Shown in pieces: positions 40,015 through 46,866 of a stretch of DNA of 48,453 nucleotides. The translations under genes and the position numbers were made by a program. Each line of letters begins with the position of its first letter. The first letter of the stretch is position 1. Below the pieces are notes generated by a model, which was given only the letters and a program-made list of their open reading frames with translations, searched no databases and was not told where the DNA came from. The stretch covers positions 1 to 48,453 of the IMG/VR virus record IMGVR_UViG_3300023178_000074. One strand, 5' to 3'. This DNA comes from a virus.

Positions 40015-40203
40015 CTATCTGAAGAAAAAGTCGCTCACGGACGGAACACGGTCCGCCATCCTCTTCCAATCAACATCGGACTTCACCGATCCTTTGTTCA
40101 TATTCATTGTGCATCGGCGAGTTCCGATGTGGCTCTTGAGCTTATATTCCGCAACATCCGCTCCGCATAATGGACAAATAATTCTGGTACTAATCTTTGA
40201 CAT
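40015..40203 (-). CDS. Zinc-finger mini-protein, 62 residues
   Basis: From ATG 40203 (AGGAGAAT upstream); a longer frame to 40266 runs through the promoter. Holds one finger: CPLCGADVAEYKLKSHIGTRRC (CxxC, then H and C), followed by a basic helix. A small DNA- or RNA-binding regulator is the obvious reading. Its own coding and flanking DNA is rich in CCGATG/CATCGG sites, which might be its targets. Confidence 0.72.
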   Translation of the reverse strand: MSKISTRIICPLCGADVAEYKLKSHIGTRRCTMNMNKGSVKSDVDWKRMADRVPSVSDFFFR

Positions 40204-40224
40204 AATATTCTCCTTATTACTTTC

Positions 40225-40253
40225 ATTATAACATAGGAGACAGCCGATGTCAA
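40225..40253 (-). promoter_or_regulatory. Early sigma-70 promoter 7
   Basis: TTGACA-17 bp-TATAAT; a CCGATG half-site (40244-40249) overlaps the -35 side, so the zinc-finger product could autoregulate here. Confidence 0.82.
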
Positions 40254-40302
40254 GAAAAAAACCCACAAAAAAATGCCGCCCATTGCTGAGCGGCTATTGT
40301 TA

Positions 40303-40974
40303 TTACTCGCAGTTGGCTGGCTTCAAGAATTCGGTAGCCTCAGTCTCAATGGTAGTTCCATCAAACATATTAGCAATGAGTTTGAATGAATGTGCCGAGC
40401 AGGAGAAGGAAGCGTATGTCCAGCTATTGCCAGTTGGATAGGTATCGTTGGAGTAGGAGTTGCCTTCTCGTGTTCGCTCAATCCTTACTGAGCTAACAGC
40501 ATCGTTTGTCATCCAAGTAGCTACCAATGTATACTTACCTGGTGTTACTGTAAATGCGAGTGGGTCAATGATGTCGTTGTATTCGTTCTCATCCTCATCA
40601 CCTGCCAGCGGAATGGTTGGCTCTACACAAACACCATTCTCCTCAACCATACCAAAAGCCTCACAACCATCTTCAATAAGCTCTGGCTCAGTTGGCTCTT
40701 CTACTGGTGGATTGATGATGTTGATCTCAAGCTCGTCATCTACACAAGTGTTGTTGGCGGCGTCATATACTAAGCCAAATGCCTCACAACCATCTTCAAC
40801 CAACTCGCCCTCGTCCTCGCCTTCGTCAGTCACAGTTGGCTCAACTGGTGCTGTTGGAGCTGGTGCGTCATATGAATTGTCATATGCTACTGTGCCTTCA
40901 TCTGGCGTTACACCACAACCAATTGCTGCTACTGCGATAATTGCTGCTACCATTGCGTTTTTGAACTTTGTCAT
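40303..40974 (-). CDS. Cys-repeat lipoprotein, 223 residues
   Basis: Signal MTKFKNAMVAAIIAVAAIG with the lipobox Cys at residue 20. A Pro/Glu/Asp-rich stalk carries two copies of a small Cys module: EL(V/I)EDGCEAFG(L/M)V...CV (near 58-84 and 96-121). A C-terminal beta-sandwich-like domain (about 138-223, with FSCSAHSFKLIANMF and a final NCE) follows. Surface-exposed lipoproteins on stalks can block receptors; superinfection exclusion is a reasonable guess only. Confidence 0.8.
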   Translation of the reverse strand: MTKFKNAMVAAIIAVAAIGCGVTPDEGTVAYDNSYDAPAPTAPVEPTVTDEGEDEGELVEDGCEAFGLVYDAANNTCVDDELEINIINPPVEEPTEPELIEDGCEAFGMVEENGVCVEPTIPLAGDEDENEYNDIIDPLAFTVTPGKYTLVATWMTNDAVSSVRIERTREGNSYSNDTYPTGNSWTYASFSCSAHSFKLIANMFDGTTIETEATEFLKPANCE

Positions 40975-41033
40975 TGTGTGTCTCTCTTTGGAGTTGCGTA
41001 TTGTGTAAGCTAATTACTTACTGTATAAAAACT

Positions 41034-41061
41034 ATTATAACACAGATGAGGATAAAGTCAA
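41034..41061 (-). promoter_or_regulatory. Early sigma-70 promoter 8
   Basis: TTGACT-16 bp-TATAAT for the Cys-repeat lipoprotein; the -35 overlaps the TGA stop of the upstream 36-residue gene. Confidence 0.83.
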
Positions 41062-41168
41062 CCTTTTTTCTCATCTTTTTTGGAACTTTTTTTCAGCTCA
41101 TCTAGCTCCAGTTCCAACGCCCTCAAGTTAGCTGCCATCATTTCGTATGCGTTGTTCATATCTGCCAT
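41058..41168 (-). CDS. Coiled-coil mini-protein, 36 residues
   Basis: MADMNNAYEMMAANLR then a heptad-like LELELDELKK and a Lys-rich end. AGAGAG site in a leader like that of the lipoprotein gene. Too short to assign; its own promoter and leader argue it is real. Confidence 0.6.
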   Translation of the reverse strand: MADMNNAYEMMAANLRALELELDELKKSSKKDEKKG

Positions 41169-41228
41169 TGTCTATCTCTCTTTGGAGTTGCGTGTTGTGT
41201 AAGCTCTTATGTCTTACTGTATAAAACT

Positions 41229-41256
41229 ATTATAACATACTTTTGAATAAAGTCAA
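41229..41256 (-). promoter_or_regulatory. Early sigma-70 promoter 9
   Basis: TTGACT-16 bp-TATAAT for the 36-residue gene. Confidence 0.83.
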
Positions 41257-41266
41257 GCCTTTTTTT

Positions 41267-41419
41267 TTAGGAAAAATCAACTTTTTTTCCTGCTCGCCTG
41301 TTATAGGCTTTCTTGGACTTGTGAGCGCCTTTGCCAGTCATTCCCTTCATTTGGAGGAAGACATAGTTGCGTGGAGCGTCTGCTGTTACAGTGGTGTTGT
41401 TCTTGTTGCGCTTCTTCAT
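41267..41419 (-). CDS. Basic mini-protein, 50 residues
   Basis: AGGAGATGAT precedes ATG 41419. Very Lys/Arg/Asn-rich (MKKRNKNNTT, KGAHKSKKAYNRRAGKK) with a short hydrophobic NYVFLQMKGM. Looks like an RNA- or DNA-associated peptide; not recognised. Confidence 0.62.
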   Translation of the reverse strand: MKKRNKNNTTVTADAPRNYVFLQMKGMTGKGAHKSKKAYNRRAGKKVDFS

Positions 41420-41460
41420 ATCATCTCCTGTGTGTGGAATAATTACTTACTATACTTCTA

Positions 41461-41489
41461 ATTATATAGGAGGAGAGCTCAAATGTCAA
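41461..41489 (-). promoter_or_regulatory. Early sigma-70 promoter 10
   Basis: TTGACA-17 bp-TATAAT for the 50-residue basic protein. Confidence 0.83.
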
Positions 41490-41527
41490 GCCTTTTTTTT
41501 ACCTTTTTCTAATCTTTTTTTTGGGCG

Positions 41528-41572
41528 TGTAATGTAACCGTGTATGTTACAATGTAATCTGTAACCTTACAT
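41528..41572. repeat. TGTAAC/GTTACA repeat cluster
   Basis: ATGTAACC, ATGTTACAATGTAA and CTGTAACC occur within 45 bp of a non-coding gap; arrangement is like clustered operator half-sites. Confidence 0.35.
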
Positions 41573-41627
41573 CGCGACAGGCTATACTGTAATCAACCTC
41601 CTCCTATTCTGAGGATTCTAAGATTTC

Positions 41628-41804
41628 TCATAACAGTATCACTTCCGCTAACAGTACAAGTACCGCTAGTATTCCCACTACAGAGACTCCCATCAGTCCC
41701 AAAAAGAAAGCTGCGACGATATACAACGAAGTTGTATATCTCGCGGGCTTATATTCCTCACGACTCTGTCGTGGGGAATCTATGGCTCCTATTATACGGC
41801 TCAT
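41628..41804 (-). CDS. Small membrane protein, 58 residues
   Basis: From ATG 41804, overlapping the preceding stop by 4 bp. A charged N-terminus (PRQSREEYKPARY) leads to about 31 hydrophobic residues (YIVAAFFLGLMGVSVV, GILAVLVLLAEVILL), one long or two short TM segments. The gene holds two strong hairpins (41718-41740 and around 41754-41776). Last gene of a four-gene minus operon. Confidence 0.65.
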   Translation of the reverse strand: MSRIIGAIDSPRQSREEYKPARYTTSLYIVAAFFLGLMGVSVVGILAVLVLLAEVILL

Positions 41805-41959
41805 CGTTCTATTACCCTATGCTTACGGAGTATTCTTCCTAGCTCAATATACTCTGCTCTCTGTTCATTAGACTTTTGGTATTTGTCTCTAAGCTCATTA
41901 TATCGTTTGAGGATACATAGTAGTGAGACTGTGGATTGTGTTGAGTTGATATCTATCAT
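41801..41959 (-). CDS. Small helical protein, 52 residues
   Basis: ATGA overlaps on both sides couple it to its neighbours. Short N-terminus then a charged helix (LKRYNELRDKYQKSNEQRAEYIELGRIL). Resembles phage lysis-accessory or regulatory coiled coils, but no family is recognised. Confidence 0.62.
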   Translation of the reverse strand: MIDINSTQSTVSLLCILKRYNELRDKYQKSNEQRAEYIELGRILRKHRVIER

Positions 41960-42189
41960 CGTTTTCGTCTCCTTTCTAATCCAGCTAGTTCGGATGCTCG
42001 TTGTCGTCTTTGTTGTAATAACGCTCGTTGCTCATTACGCTCAGCACATTCCCTTACGAGTTGGCGGATGTCTGAGTTCATTCCATATGGTTTGTGTTCT
42101 ATAGATAAACTGAGCTCGTCACGTCCTGTTGGGAGGGCGGTGCCACTCATGTCAGCTTCTGTAGTAGTATGGATTCTTCTAATAGCCAT
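41956..42189 (-). CDS. Small basic helical protein, 77 residues
   Basis: Helical, Arg/Gln/Glu-rich (LVRECAERNEQRALLQQRRQRASELAGLERRRKR). Start follows the upstream gene by 4 bp. Soluble; may be a coiled-coil partner of the preceding 54-residue membrane peptide. Not recognised. Confidence 0.65.
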   Translation of the reverse strand: MAIRRIHTTTEADMSGTALPTGRDELSLSIEHKPYGMNSDIRQLVRECAERNEQRALLQQRRQRASELAGLERRRKR

Positions 42190-42193
42190 AGTA

Positions 42194-42358
42194 TTATCCT
42201 TCGTTGTTATGAGATTTTACGTCTTCTAGTAGAGCTGAGATCTTTGCCATGCTCCAGTCATTGAAGGTGAGGAATGCTGTCTTATATGTATCGTTTGGAA
42301 GAATGACGTTGTAGGTTAGCAGTGAACCAACTACCATTCCTAGTGCTAGCTTGAACAT
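42194..42358 (-). CDS. Small membrane-anchored protein, 54 residues
   Basis: N-terminal hydrophobic MFKLALGMVVGSLLTYNVIL as anchor or signal, then a soluble helix (MAKISALLEDVKSHNN). First gene of the 42358-41628 operon; one promoter (42421) serves all four. The TM peptide, coiled coil and TM peptide order resembles holin/spanin-type sets, but I see no endolysin or diagnostic motif. Confidence 0.65.
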   Translation of the reverse strand: MFKLALGMVVGSLLTYNVILPNDTYKTAFLTFNDWSMAKISALLEDVKSHNNEG

Positions 42359-42364
42359 TTGTGT

Positions 42365-42378
42365 CTCCGTATTTGGAG
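42365..42378 (-). promoter_or_regulatory. SD-covering leader hairpin
   Basis: CTCC-AAATAC-GGAG ahead of ATG 42358; same element as at 43111 and 43454. Confidence 0.48.
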
Positions 42379-42420
42379 TTGTTGGAATATGTAAGCTCTT
42401 ATGTCTTACTGTATGTATAT

Positions 42421-42448
42421 ATTATAACATCTTTATACGAGATGTCAA
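42421..42448 (-). promoter_or_regulatory. Early sigma-70 promoter 11
   Basis: TTGACA-16 bp-TATAAT for the four-gene operon. Confidence 0.83.
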
Positions 42449-42456
42449 GCACTTTT

Positions 42457-42627
42457 TTATCCTTCTAGAATAAAATTAAGAGCAGCGACGAGATAAACAT
42501 AACCAGCTATCGCAATGAGTGGAAGAGCATACACTACCGTTGTGGCAATAACTGTCAGTGGCAGTGGAAGTATAAATGGTGCTACTACCATCGCTGTTCC
42601 TAATACTCTTTTGGCTAAACTTTTCAT
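42457..42627 (-). CDS. Small two-TM membrane protein, 56 residues
   Basis: Basic start MKSLAKR, then two hydrophobic runs (TAMVVAPFILPLPLTVIATTV and YALPLIAIAGYVYLVAAL) with prolines between. Could be a holin-like or host-membrane-modifying peptide; not assignable. Own promoter and hairpin leader. Confidence 0.66.
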   Translation of the reverse strand: MKSLAKRVLGTAMVVAPFILPLPLTVIATTVVYALPLIAIAGYVYLVAALNFILEG

Positions 42628-42635
42628 TGTCGGGT

Positions 42636-42649
42636 CTCCGTTGTTGGAG
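42636..42649 (-). promoter_or_regulatory. SD-covering leader hairpin
   Basis: CTCC-AACAAC-GGAG ahead of ATG 42627. Confidence 0.45.
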
Positions 42650-42693
42650 TTGTTGGAAGTAGTAAGCTAAATTGCTTACTGTTTATAAATTAT

Positions 42694-42721
42694 ATTATAG
42701 CACGGTTGAGGACGAAGTCAA
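42694..42721 (-). promoter_or_regulatory. Early sigma-70 promoter 12
   Basis: TTGACT-16 bp-TATAAT for the two-TM protein; leader opens with GTAAGC...GCTTAC hairpin. Confidence 0.83.
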
Positions 42722-42767
42722 GTCTTTTTTTATCTTTTTTTGGGGCGTCGCCGCCCCAATGTTTATA

Positions 42768-43103
42768 TTACCACAAATCAGTAGCAAGCTCTTCGTCGCT
42801 CATAGCAGCCAAATCTTTAGCCATCTGTCGCGCCTCAGCCTCTTCTTCTTGATGCCACCCAAACATCGCAACCATATCAGCCATTGTCTCTGGATCGCCC
42901 CAAAGGCGTGTCTTGGATTTGTTATAGGTAGCTCGTCCGCCAAATAAATTTACCAGTGTTGTTTCTAGATTATCTGAAACATCATCAATACCAATCTCAG
43001 TATAAAATTTTCTTGTATCAATACCAGCGCGGATAAACTTGCGGAAGGCTGGAGTCATCTTTACGCCTGTCTCGTTGTGCTTGCGGATAATATCTAATGT
43101 CAT
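42768..43103 (-). CDS. Early protein, 111 residues
   Basis: Soluble, with an N-terminal RKHNETGVKMTPAFRKFIRAGID, a middle FGGRATYNKSKTRLWGDP and an acidic helical end (MAKDLAAMSDEELATDLW). The 'AAMSDEEL' ending recurs as 'AAMSEEDA' in the next early gene, hinting at a shared module. Function not recognised. Confidence 0.7.
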   Translation of the reverse strand: MTLDIIRKHNETGVKMTPAFRKFIRAGIDTRKFYTEIGIDDVSDNLETTLVNLFGGRATYNKSKTRLWGDPETMADMVAMFGWHQEEEAEARQMAKDLAAMSDEELATDLW

Positions 43104-43110
43104 TGTCGTT

Positions 43111-43124
43111 CTCCGTATTTGGAG
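43111..43124 (-). promoter_or_regulatory. SD-covering leader hairpin
   Basis: CTCC-AAATAC-GGAG ahead of ATG 43103. Confidence 0.48.
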
Positions 43125-43166
43125 TTGTTGGAAGTAGTAAGCTCATTGCTTACTGTTTATAATGTT

Positions 43167-43195
43167 ATTATAGCAAGTGCTTGAGCAAATGTCAA
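43167..43195 (-). promoter_or_regulatory. Early sigma-70 promoter 13
   Basis: TTGACA-17 bp-TATAAT with TG before the -10; GTGCTTGA...TCAAGCAC inverted repeat overlaps the -35. Confidence 0.88.
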
Positions 43196-43212
43196 GCACT
43201 TTTTTATCTTTT

Positions 43213-43446
43213 TTACAACCGCATTTCCCGCTCAAAATTCATTGCAAATGCATCTTCCTCACTCATAGCAGCAATCTCAGCATCAATAGCAGCCATCATT
43301 GCTATCCCCTCTGGAGTTGCGTAGTATGCCTCTTTCTCTTTACGATCTCGCTCAAGCAAAGGTTTGAGCAGGGCAAACTTTTCTGCTGTTGGAATATTTA
43401 GGCTTTTGATTCTGTTGCGCTCTTTGCGATTTGCTTCACTAAACAT
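43213..43446 (-). CDS. Early protein, 77 residues
   Basis: Helical: basic first half (NRKERNRIKSL, LLERDRKEKEAYY), acidic second half (AAIDAEIAAMSEEDAFAMNFE). No TM. Not recognised; shares the AAMS(D/E)E(E/D) element with the 111-residue neighbour. Confidence 0.68.
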   Translation of the reverse strand: MFSEANRKERNRIKSLNIPTAEKFALLKPLLERDRKEKEAYYATPEGIAMMAAIDAEIAAMSEEDAFAMNFEREMRL

Positions 43447-43453
43447 TGTCGTT

Positions 43454-43467
43454 CTCCGTATTTGGAG
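43454..43467 (-). promoter_or_regulatory. SD-covering leader hairpin
   Basis: CTCC-AAATAC-GGAG ahead of ATG 43446. Confidence 0.48.
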
Positions 43468-43510
43468 TTAGTAAAATGCGTAAGCTAAATTGCTTACTGT
43501 TTATAATGTT

Positions 43511-43539
43511 ATTATAACAAAGCCTTGTCCAAATGTCAA
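43511..43539 (-). promoter_or_regulatory. Early sigma-70 promoter 14
   Basis: TTGACA-17 bp-TATAAT for the gene starting at 43446. Confidence 0.85.
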
Positions 43540-43558
43540 GCACTTTTTTTATCTTTTT

Positions 43559-43834
43559 TTATCTTTTTGCGTATGCTGTCACTGTTGTGCCATTCACTGT
43601 ATAATCAACAACTTCCAGCCGCTCCTCAGCCAGCATCCGAACCATACCGTTCAAGTCAGCTAATGCTCGGCTCTCGCTTACTCCGTCCATCGTCTCATCA
43701 GTGTATTCATCATATACTGTAAGCTCAACAACCACTCCGTTCAGTGTCCACTCATCTTCAATCAGTGTAGCCGTTTCAATCATCCAATCCTTGTACATAC
43801 CGCCGTCTAAGTCTTTGTGTGCTGCTACTGTCAT
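43559..43834 (-). CDS. Acidic early protein, 91 residues
   Basis: Alternating strands and helices (WTLNGVVVELTVYDEYTDE, LNGMVRMLAEERLEVVDYTVNGTTVTAYAKR), acidic overall. Own promoter; GGAGCAGAC site. Possibly a DNA mimic or host inhibitor by composition only. Not recognised. Confidence 0.68.
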   Translation of the reverse strand: MTVAAHKDLDGGMYKDWMIETATLIEDEWTLNGVVVELTVYDEYTDETMDGVSESRALADLNGMVRMLAEERLEVVDYTVNGTTVTAYAKR

Positions 43835-43880
43835 TGTCTGCTCCGTTGCGTGTTGTTGTTATTCCTAACTGTATGTATAT

Positions 43881-43908
43881 ATTATAGCACAACTTTGATA
43901 AATGTCAA
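43881..43908 (-). promoter_or_regulatory. Early sigma-70 promoter 15
   Basis: TTGACA-16 bp-TATAAT for the gene starting at 43834. Confidence 0.85.
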
Positions 43909-43927
43909 GCCTTTTTTTTTATCTTTT

Positions 43928-44167
43928 TTATTTCTTTTCTGAAATAAATTCTACCACACTTGGGAAGCTCCGAGCCAGCGCCAGCTCGTCTTCGTCCATC
44001 ATAGTCTCGAGGTGATCCTGAAAATAATCAGCAAATGTAGCAAACTCAGCTCTGTCGTCCTCGTCTTCCATATCCCAAATGTTCCGTGCGTCTGTATAAC
44101 AGTCGCTCACATACTTCAGTGCCGTTGCTTCGTCTGTTATTTCTGGTAAGTAACCTAGCTCTGCCAT
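43928..44167 (-). CDS. Highly acidic early protein, 79 residues
   Basis: Strongly Asp/Glu-rich and helical (NIWDMEDEDDRAEFATFADYFQDHLETMMDEDELALARSF). Such composition is typical of DNA-mimic or anti-host peptides, but the sequence alone does not show a target. Own promoter at 44212. Confidence 0.68.
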   Translation of the reverse strand: MAELGYLPEITDEATALKYVSDCYTDARNIWDMEDEDDRAEFATFADYFQDHLETMMDEDELALARSFPSVVEFISEKK

Positions 44168-44211
44168 TTGTCGTCCTGTGTGTGTTGTTAGTGTTTCAAC
44201 GTTATGTATAT

Positions 44212-44239
44212 ATTATAGCACAGGTATGGAAAATGTCAA
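44212..44239 (-). promoter_or_regulatory. Early sigma-70 promoter 16
   Basis: TTGACA-16 bp-TATAAT; its -35 overlaps the stop of the upstream 96-residue gene. Confidence 0.85.
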
Positions 44240-44526
44240 GCCTTTTCTTGAAGAAATTTTGAATTTTTTTCTGGGGAGGTATCATTCATAATGTCCAGCG
44301 CCGACTCTACCCAATTAGGCTTATCCGCTGACAGCGTAATATCGTCCTCACGAGCTTGAGTGGAGAAGTAGGTCCATACACCGTGTATATTTCTAATGAA
44401 GCGAACACGACGAATGTCGCCTTTCGCTCGCACTAGGATGTCATCAAACCTGTCTTCACGGTATCCTATGTATTGGGTTTGGAATACTTTTCTATCGTGG
44501 AAGATTTCAAATAGTATAGCTGTCAT
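44236..44526 (-). CDS. Early protein, 96 residues
   Basis: Beta-rich and basic in the middle (VFQTQYIGYREDRFDDILVRAKGDIRRVRFIRNIHGVWTYF), C-terminal acidic-to-basic tail. Starts 11 bp after the next gene in the operon ends, with AGGAGACACAC before its ATG; transcribed from the promoter at 45242. Not recognised. Confidence 0.68.
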   Translation of the reverse strand: MTAILFEIFHDRKVFQTQYIGYREDRFDDILVRAKGDIRRVRFIRNIHGVWTYFSTQAREDDITLSADKPNWVESALDIMNDTSPEKNSKFLQEKA

Positions 44527-44537
44527 TGTGTGTCTCC

Positions 44538-45197
44538 TTAGAATGTAATACCGTTATTCTTTGAGAACCAGTCCTCATTGATATAAGCAATCTCATAGTT
44601 GTCTTTGTCACGCTCCAAATGTACCTGTACAGTATTACAGTTTGTTGTAATCTTCCTGCCAGTTGTTCTGCGTAGCTCCTCCTTTTCGTTGAGGATATTG
44701 CGTAGCTCATTAGCCACATAAGTTGTATCCACTTTTACAATGAGGACACAAAGCTCTTCGTGGAAGATGCCAAAGTAGTGATCCACCCCAGCATAAGCAT
44801 CAATAGCCTCATGGGTATAAGCTCCGTTATACACACCTTTCGCCGTGTAGAGGGCAAATCGTGTGCCGTTAGGGCGTAGTTCCTGTCGTAAGTTGCGAGC
44901 TTCTTTGTCCCCAATAGCGTTGGACTTGTATTCTGCCATGCGTCCTGTTGAGGGGTCATAAGCATCGCTGCCGTATGCCTCAGAGTCTTTACCAGCTGAG
45001 ATCTTTTCGTGTGCTACATGGCCCAGCTTCTCCGCCATAACAGGCTCACGCCACTTGGACTTGTCAGTCACCTTTGGGTAACCTTCTTGCTTACCCTTCA
45101 CATATAAAATATTAGCTACCTGCTCAAAGTCCATAATCTTTGCCAACTCTTCGTTGCTCGCACCTGCTAATAATTCTTTTAGTTGCTCAGCGTTCAT
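44538..45197 (-). CDS. Early protein, 219 residues, possible nuclease-like fold
   Basis: An N-terminal helix (NAEQLKELLAGASNEELAKIM) precedes a core with MAEYKSN (E-x-K near residue 90), NGTRFALYTAKGVYNGAY, and FGIFHEELCVLIVKVDTTYV. The E-x-K after an upstream Asp (DAYDPSTGR) and the beta-alpha-beta order would suit a PD-(D/E)xK-type nuclease or its degenerate relative, but the fit is unproven. Heads a two-gene operon with the 96-residue gene. Confidence 0.7.
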   Translation of the reverse strand: MNAEQLKELLAGASNEELAKIMDFEQVANILYVKGKQEGYPKVTDKSKWREPVMAEKLGHVAHEKISAGKDSEAYGSDAYDPSTGRMAEYKSNAIGDKEARNLRQELRPNGTRFALYTAKGVYNGAYTHEAIDAYAGVDHYFGIFHEELCVLIVKVDTTYVANELRNILNEKEELRRTTGRKITTNCNTVQVHLERDKDNYEIAYINEDWFSKNNGITF

Positions 45198-45241
45198 ATC
45201 ATCTCCTGTGTGTAAAAGTATTCCTAACTGTCTATAATGTT

Positions 45242-45270
45242 ATTGTATATCCAATCCACAGAAAAGTCAA
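45242..45270 (-). promoter_or_regulatory. Early sigma-70 promoter 17
   Basis: TTGACT-17 bp-TACAAT, the weakest -10 of the series; drives the 45197 and 44526 genes. Confidence 0.65.
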
Positions 45271-45278
45271 GCCTTTTT

Positions 45279-45461
45279 TTACTCAGGATGATTAAATCTT
45301 TTAGTTGAGTTATCATATTGTAGTTCCATCTTTACTTGGATCCGCTCTGTGCCATCGCCCTCTTTTGGTATATCACCACAAGCGAGCAGGATGGCACCTA
45401 TGATATAAAACATTACAATTTTGGCTCCTGTTGTGGGAGCGAGTCTGTTGATGAAGTTCAT
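45279..45461 (-). CDS. Small lipoprotein paired with outer-membrane protein
   Basis: 60 residues. Hydrophobic MFYIIGAILLAC gives a lipobox (LLAC), preceded by a 16-residue start that may be translated or skipped. The mature part is polar (IPKEGDGTERIQVKMELQYDN). Its ATG shares a base with the stop of the outer-membrane protein gene, so the two are co-translated and likely work in the same envelope compartment. Confidence 0.72.
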   Translation of the reverse strand: MNFINRLAPTTGAKIVMFYIIGAILLACGDIPKEGDGTERIQVKMELQYDNSTKRFNHPE

Positions 45462-46864
45462 TAGTATAAGTATCCTATGACAAAGCTACCAGAGCCAAAG
45501 TTGGCACTCATCTGAGCGTCATTGTATTTGGCTCGGGAGGTGGTTGAATAGGCGTGTAAGCCTACTGTGACATTGTTTTCAAAACGATAATCAAATCCAA
45601 AATTGACGGTGAGTCCTGAGGTTTGCCAGTTGTAATCCTCACCATCGAGAGCAACGGATGTGTTACCCATAGCAAGCCCTAGCCCAATATAGATAGTCCA
45701 CCAGCGCCCCAGCCAACTATCCACAGAGTTTCCAAAGTTGTAGTTAGACCCTAGCACTACGGAACGAGCATCTCCTGAGGCAGGCATCACTCGCTTATAT
45801 CTATAGTTATCTTCATACTTCTCAATATTTGCTAGGGTCAGCTGGGCTGAGATATCTACAGAGGGCACAAAGAAGAATCTATATACACCTGTAAAGCCAC
45901 CCCCTGAGAATGTAGCCGTATCATCCTCTTCTCTGTTGGGGTCTGATGATGCTTTTGTTAGGGTAGCCGTATAGGAAGTAACACCCGCTGATGCTTTAGC
46001 AAACCCTGGGATATCCACAGGTTTGTTAGCTTTCATATGAGGTATAATCTCCTCTAGGCGCTCTACTTCTTCCTTCAACTCTTGGATCTCAGCTTCACGC
46101 TCAGCCTCTATCCGTTCAATAGTCTTCTGAACCCGCTCGTTCTTTCGTTTTGATATGGCAAGCTCCTCGTTGATCTGTTCAATGCGTTTGTCCTTTTCAT
46201 CTGCGGATGATGCTAGGTTACGCCGCTCACGCTCTAGCTCATATATAAGCTCTTGGCGAGCTGTCTTTTCTTTCCTCAGAGCGATAACTTCTTTATCCTT
46301 CTCCTCAATCTTTATCTCAGCCTCACGCTCTATTTGGTTTTTGAACTCTAGCCGTTCTCTGTAGCCAAGCTCAAGAGCCTCACGCAAAATCCTATTATCT
46401 TCTTCAAAACGATTGGATACTATATCCCGTTTGTCTATTTTGATTAGGACTGATGTCTTGTATTGACTGTTAGAGAACAGCCCTGTCTTTTTGTGTGGAT
46501 ATTGTGAGACAATATCTCTCTTTAGGATGCGTGACACGATGCGTGAGTTGGCTCGCTGTTTTGTAGAATCTGAATATTCCTCATCACCATCATCAAATAA
46601 TGTAATAGAGGATTTCTCATTATCTATCTGTATCTCTACCTCACCAAATGCGTACAGCGCCTCCGCCGAAGCTCGCTCAACAGCCTGTGCTCGTGCTGCG
46701 TCTTCATCAGGAATCCATTCAGAAGTTCCATTAGCATAATAAAATCCATCTCTCTCATAGGGTTGTTCGCCTACCCATGGAGGTGTATCTTCCGCTCGTG
46801 CCACGCCTATCGCCATCAAGCCAGATAGGACAATGGCAGCCAAGCCGCCTATTGTCTTGTTCAT
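45461..46864 (-). CDS. Phage-encoded outer-membrane protein with periplasmic coiled coil
   Basis: 467 residues. Signal peptide (1-24, ends ARA). Residues 29-150 include WVGEQPYERDGFYYANGTSEW and an Ala-rich helix as in LPP20-type domains. A long coiled coil (about 155-275) could span the periplasm. From about 294 the sequence alternates amphipathic strands (TFSGGGFTGVYRFFF, WWTIYIGLGLAMG, GLTVNFGFDYRF, NNVTVGLHAYST) and ends SFVIGYLY with a terminal aromatic residue, the usual Bam signature of an eight-strand-type barrel. Likely modifies the host surface. Second gene of an operon from 47166. Confidence 0.87.
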   Translation of the reverse strand: MNKTIGGLAAIVLSGLMAIGVARAEDTPPWVGEQPYERDGFYYANGTSEWIPDEDAARAQAVERASAEALYAFGEVEIQIDNEKSSITLFDDGDEEYSDSTKQRANSRIVSRILKRDIVSQYPHKKTGLFSNSQYKTSVLIKIDKRDIVSNRFEEDNRILREALELGYRERLEFKNQIEREAEIKIEEKDKEVIALRKEKTARQELIYELERERRNLASSADEKDKRIEQINEELAISKRKNERVQKTIERIEAEREAEIQELKEEVERLEEIIPHMKANKPVDIPGFAKASAGVTSYTATLTKASSDPNREEDDTATFSGGGFTGVYRFFFVPSVDISAQLTLANIEKYEDNYRYKRVMPASGDARSVVLGSNYNFGNSVDSWLGRWWTIYIGLGLAMGNTSVALDGEDYNWQTSGLTVNFGFDYRFENNVTVGLHAYSTTSRAKYNDAQMSANFGSGSFVIGYLY

Positions 46865-46866
46865 AG

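Noticed and set aside
40460-41008. 182-codon plus-strand ORF
   Set aside because: Antisense of the Cys-repeat lipoprotein; low-complexity Ser/Thr content is the mirror of its Glu/Asp/Pro-rich codons.
42742-42757. GC-rich hairpin GGGGCG-TCGC-CGCCCC as a terminator
   Set aside because: On the minus strand, where the gene ends, it is followed by A residues instead of U; no terminator can be claimed.
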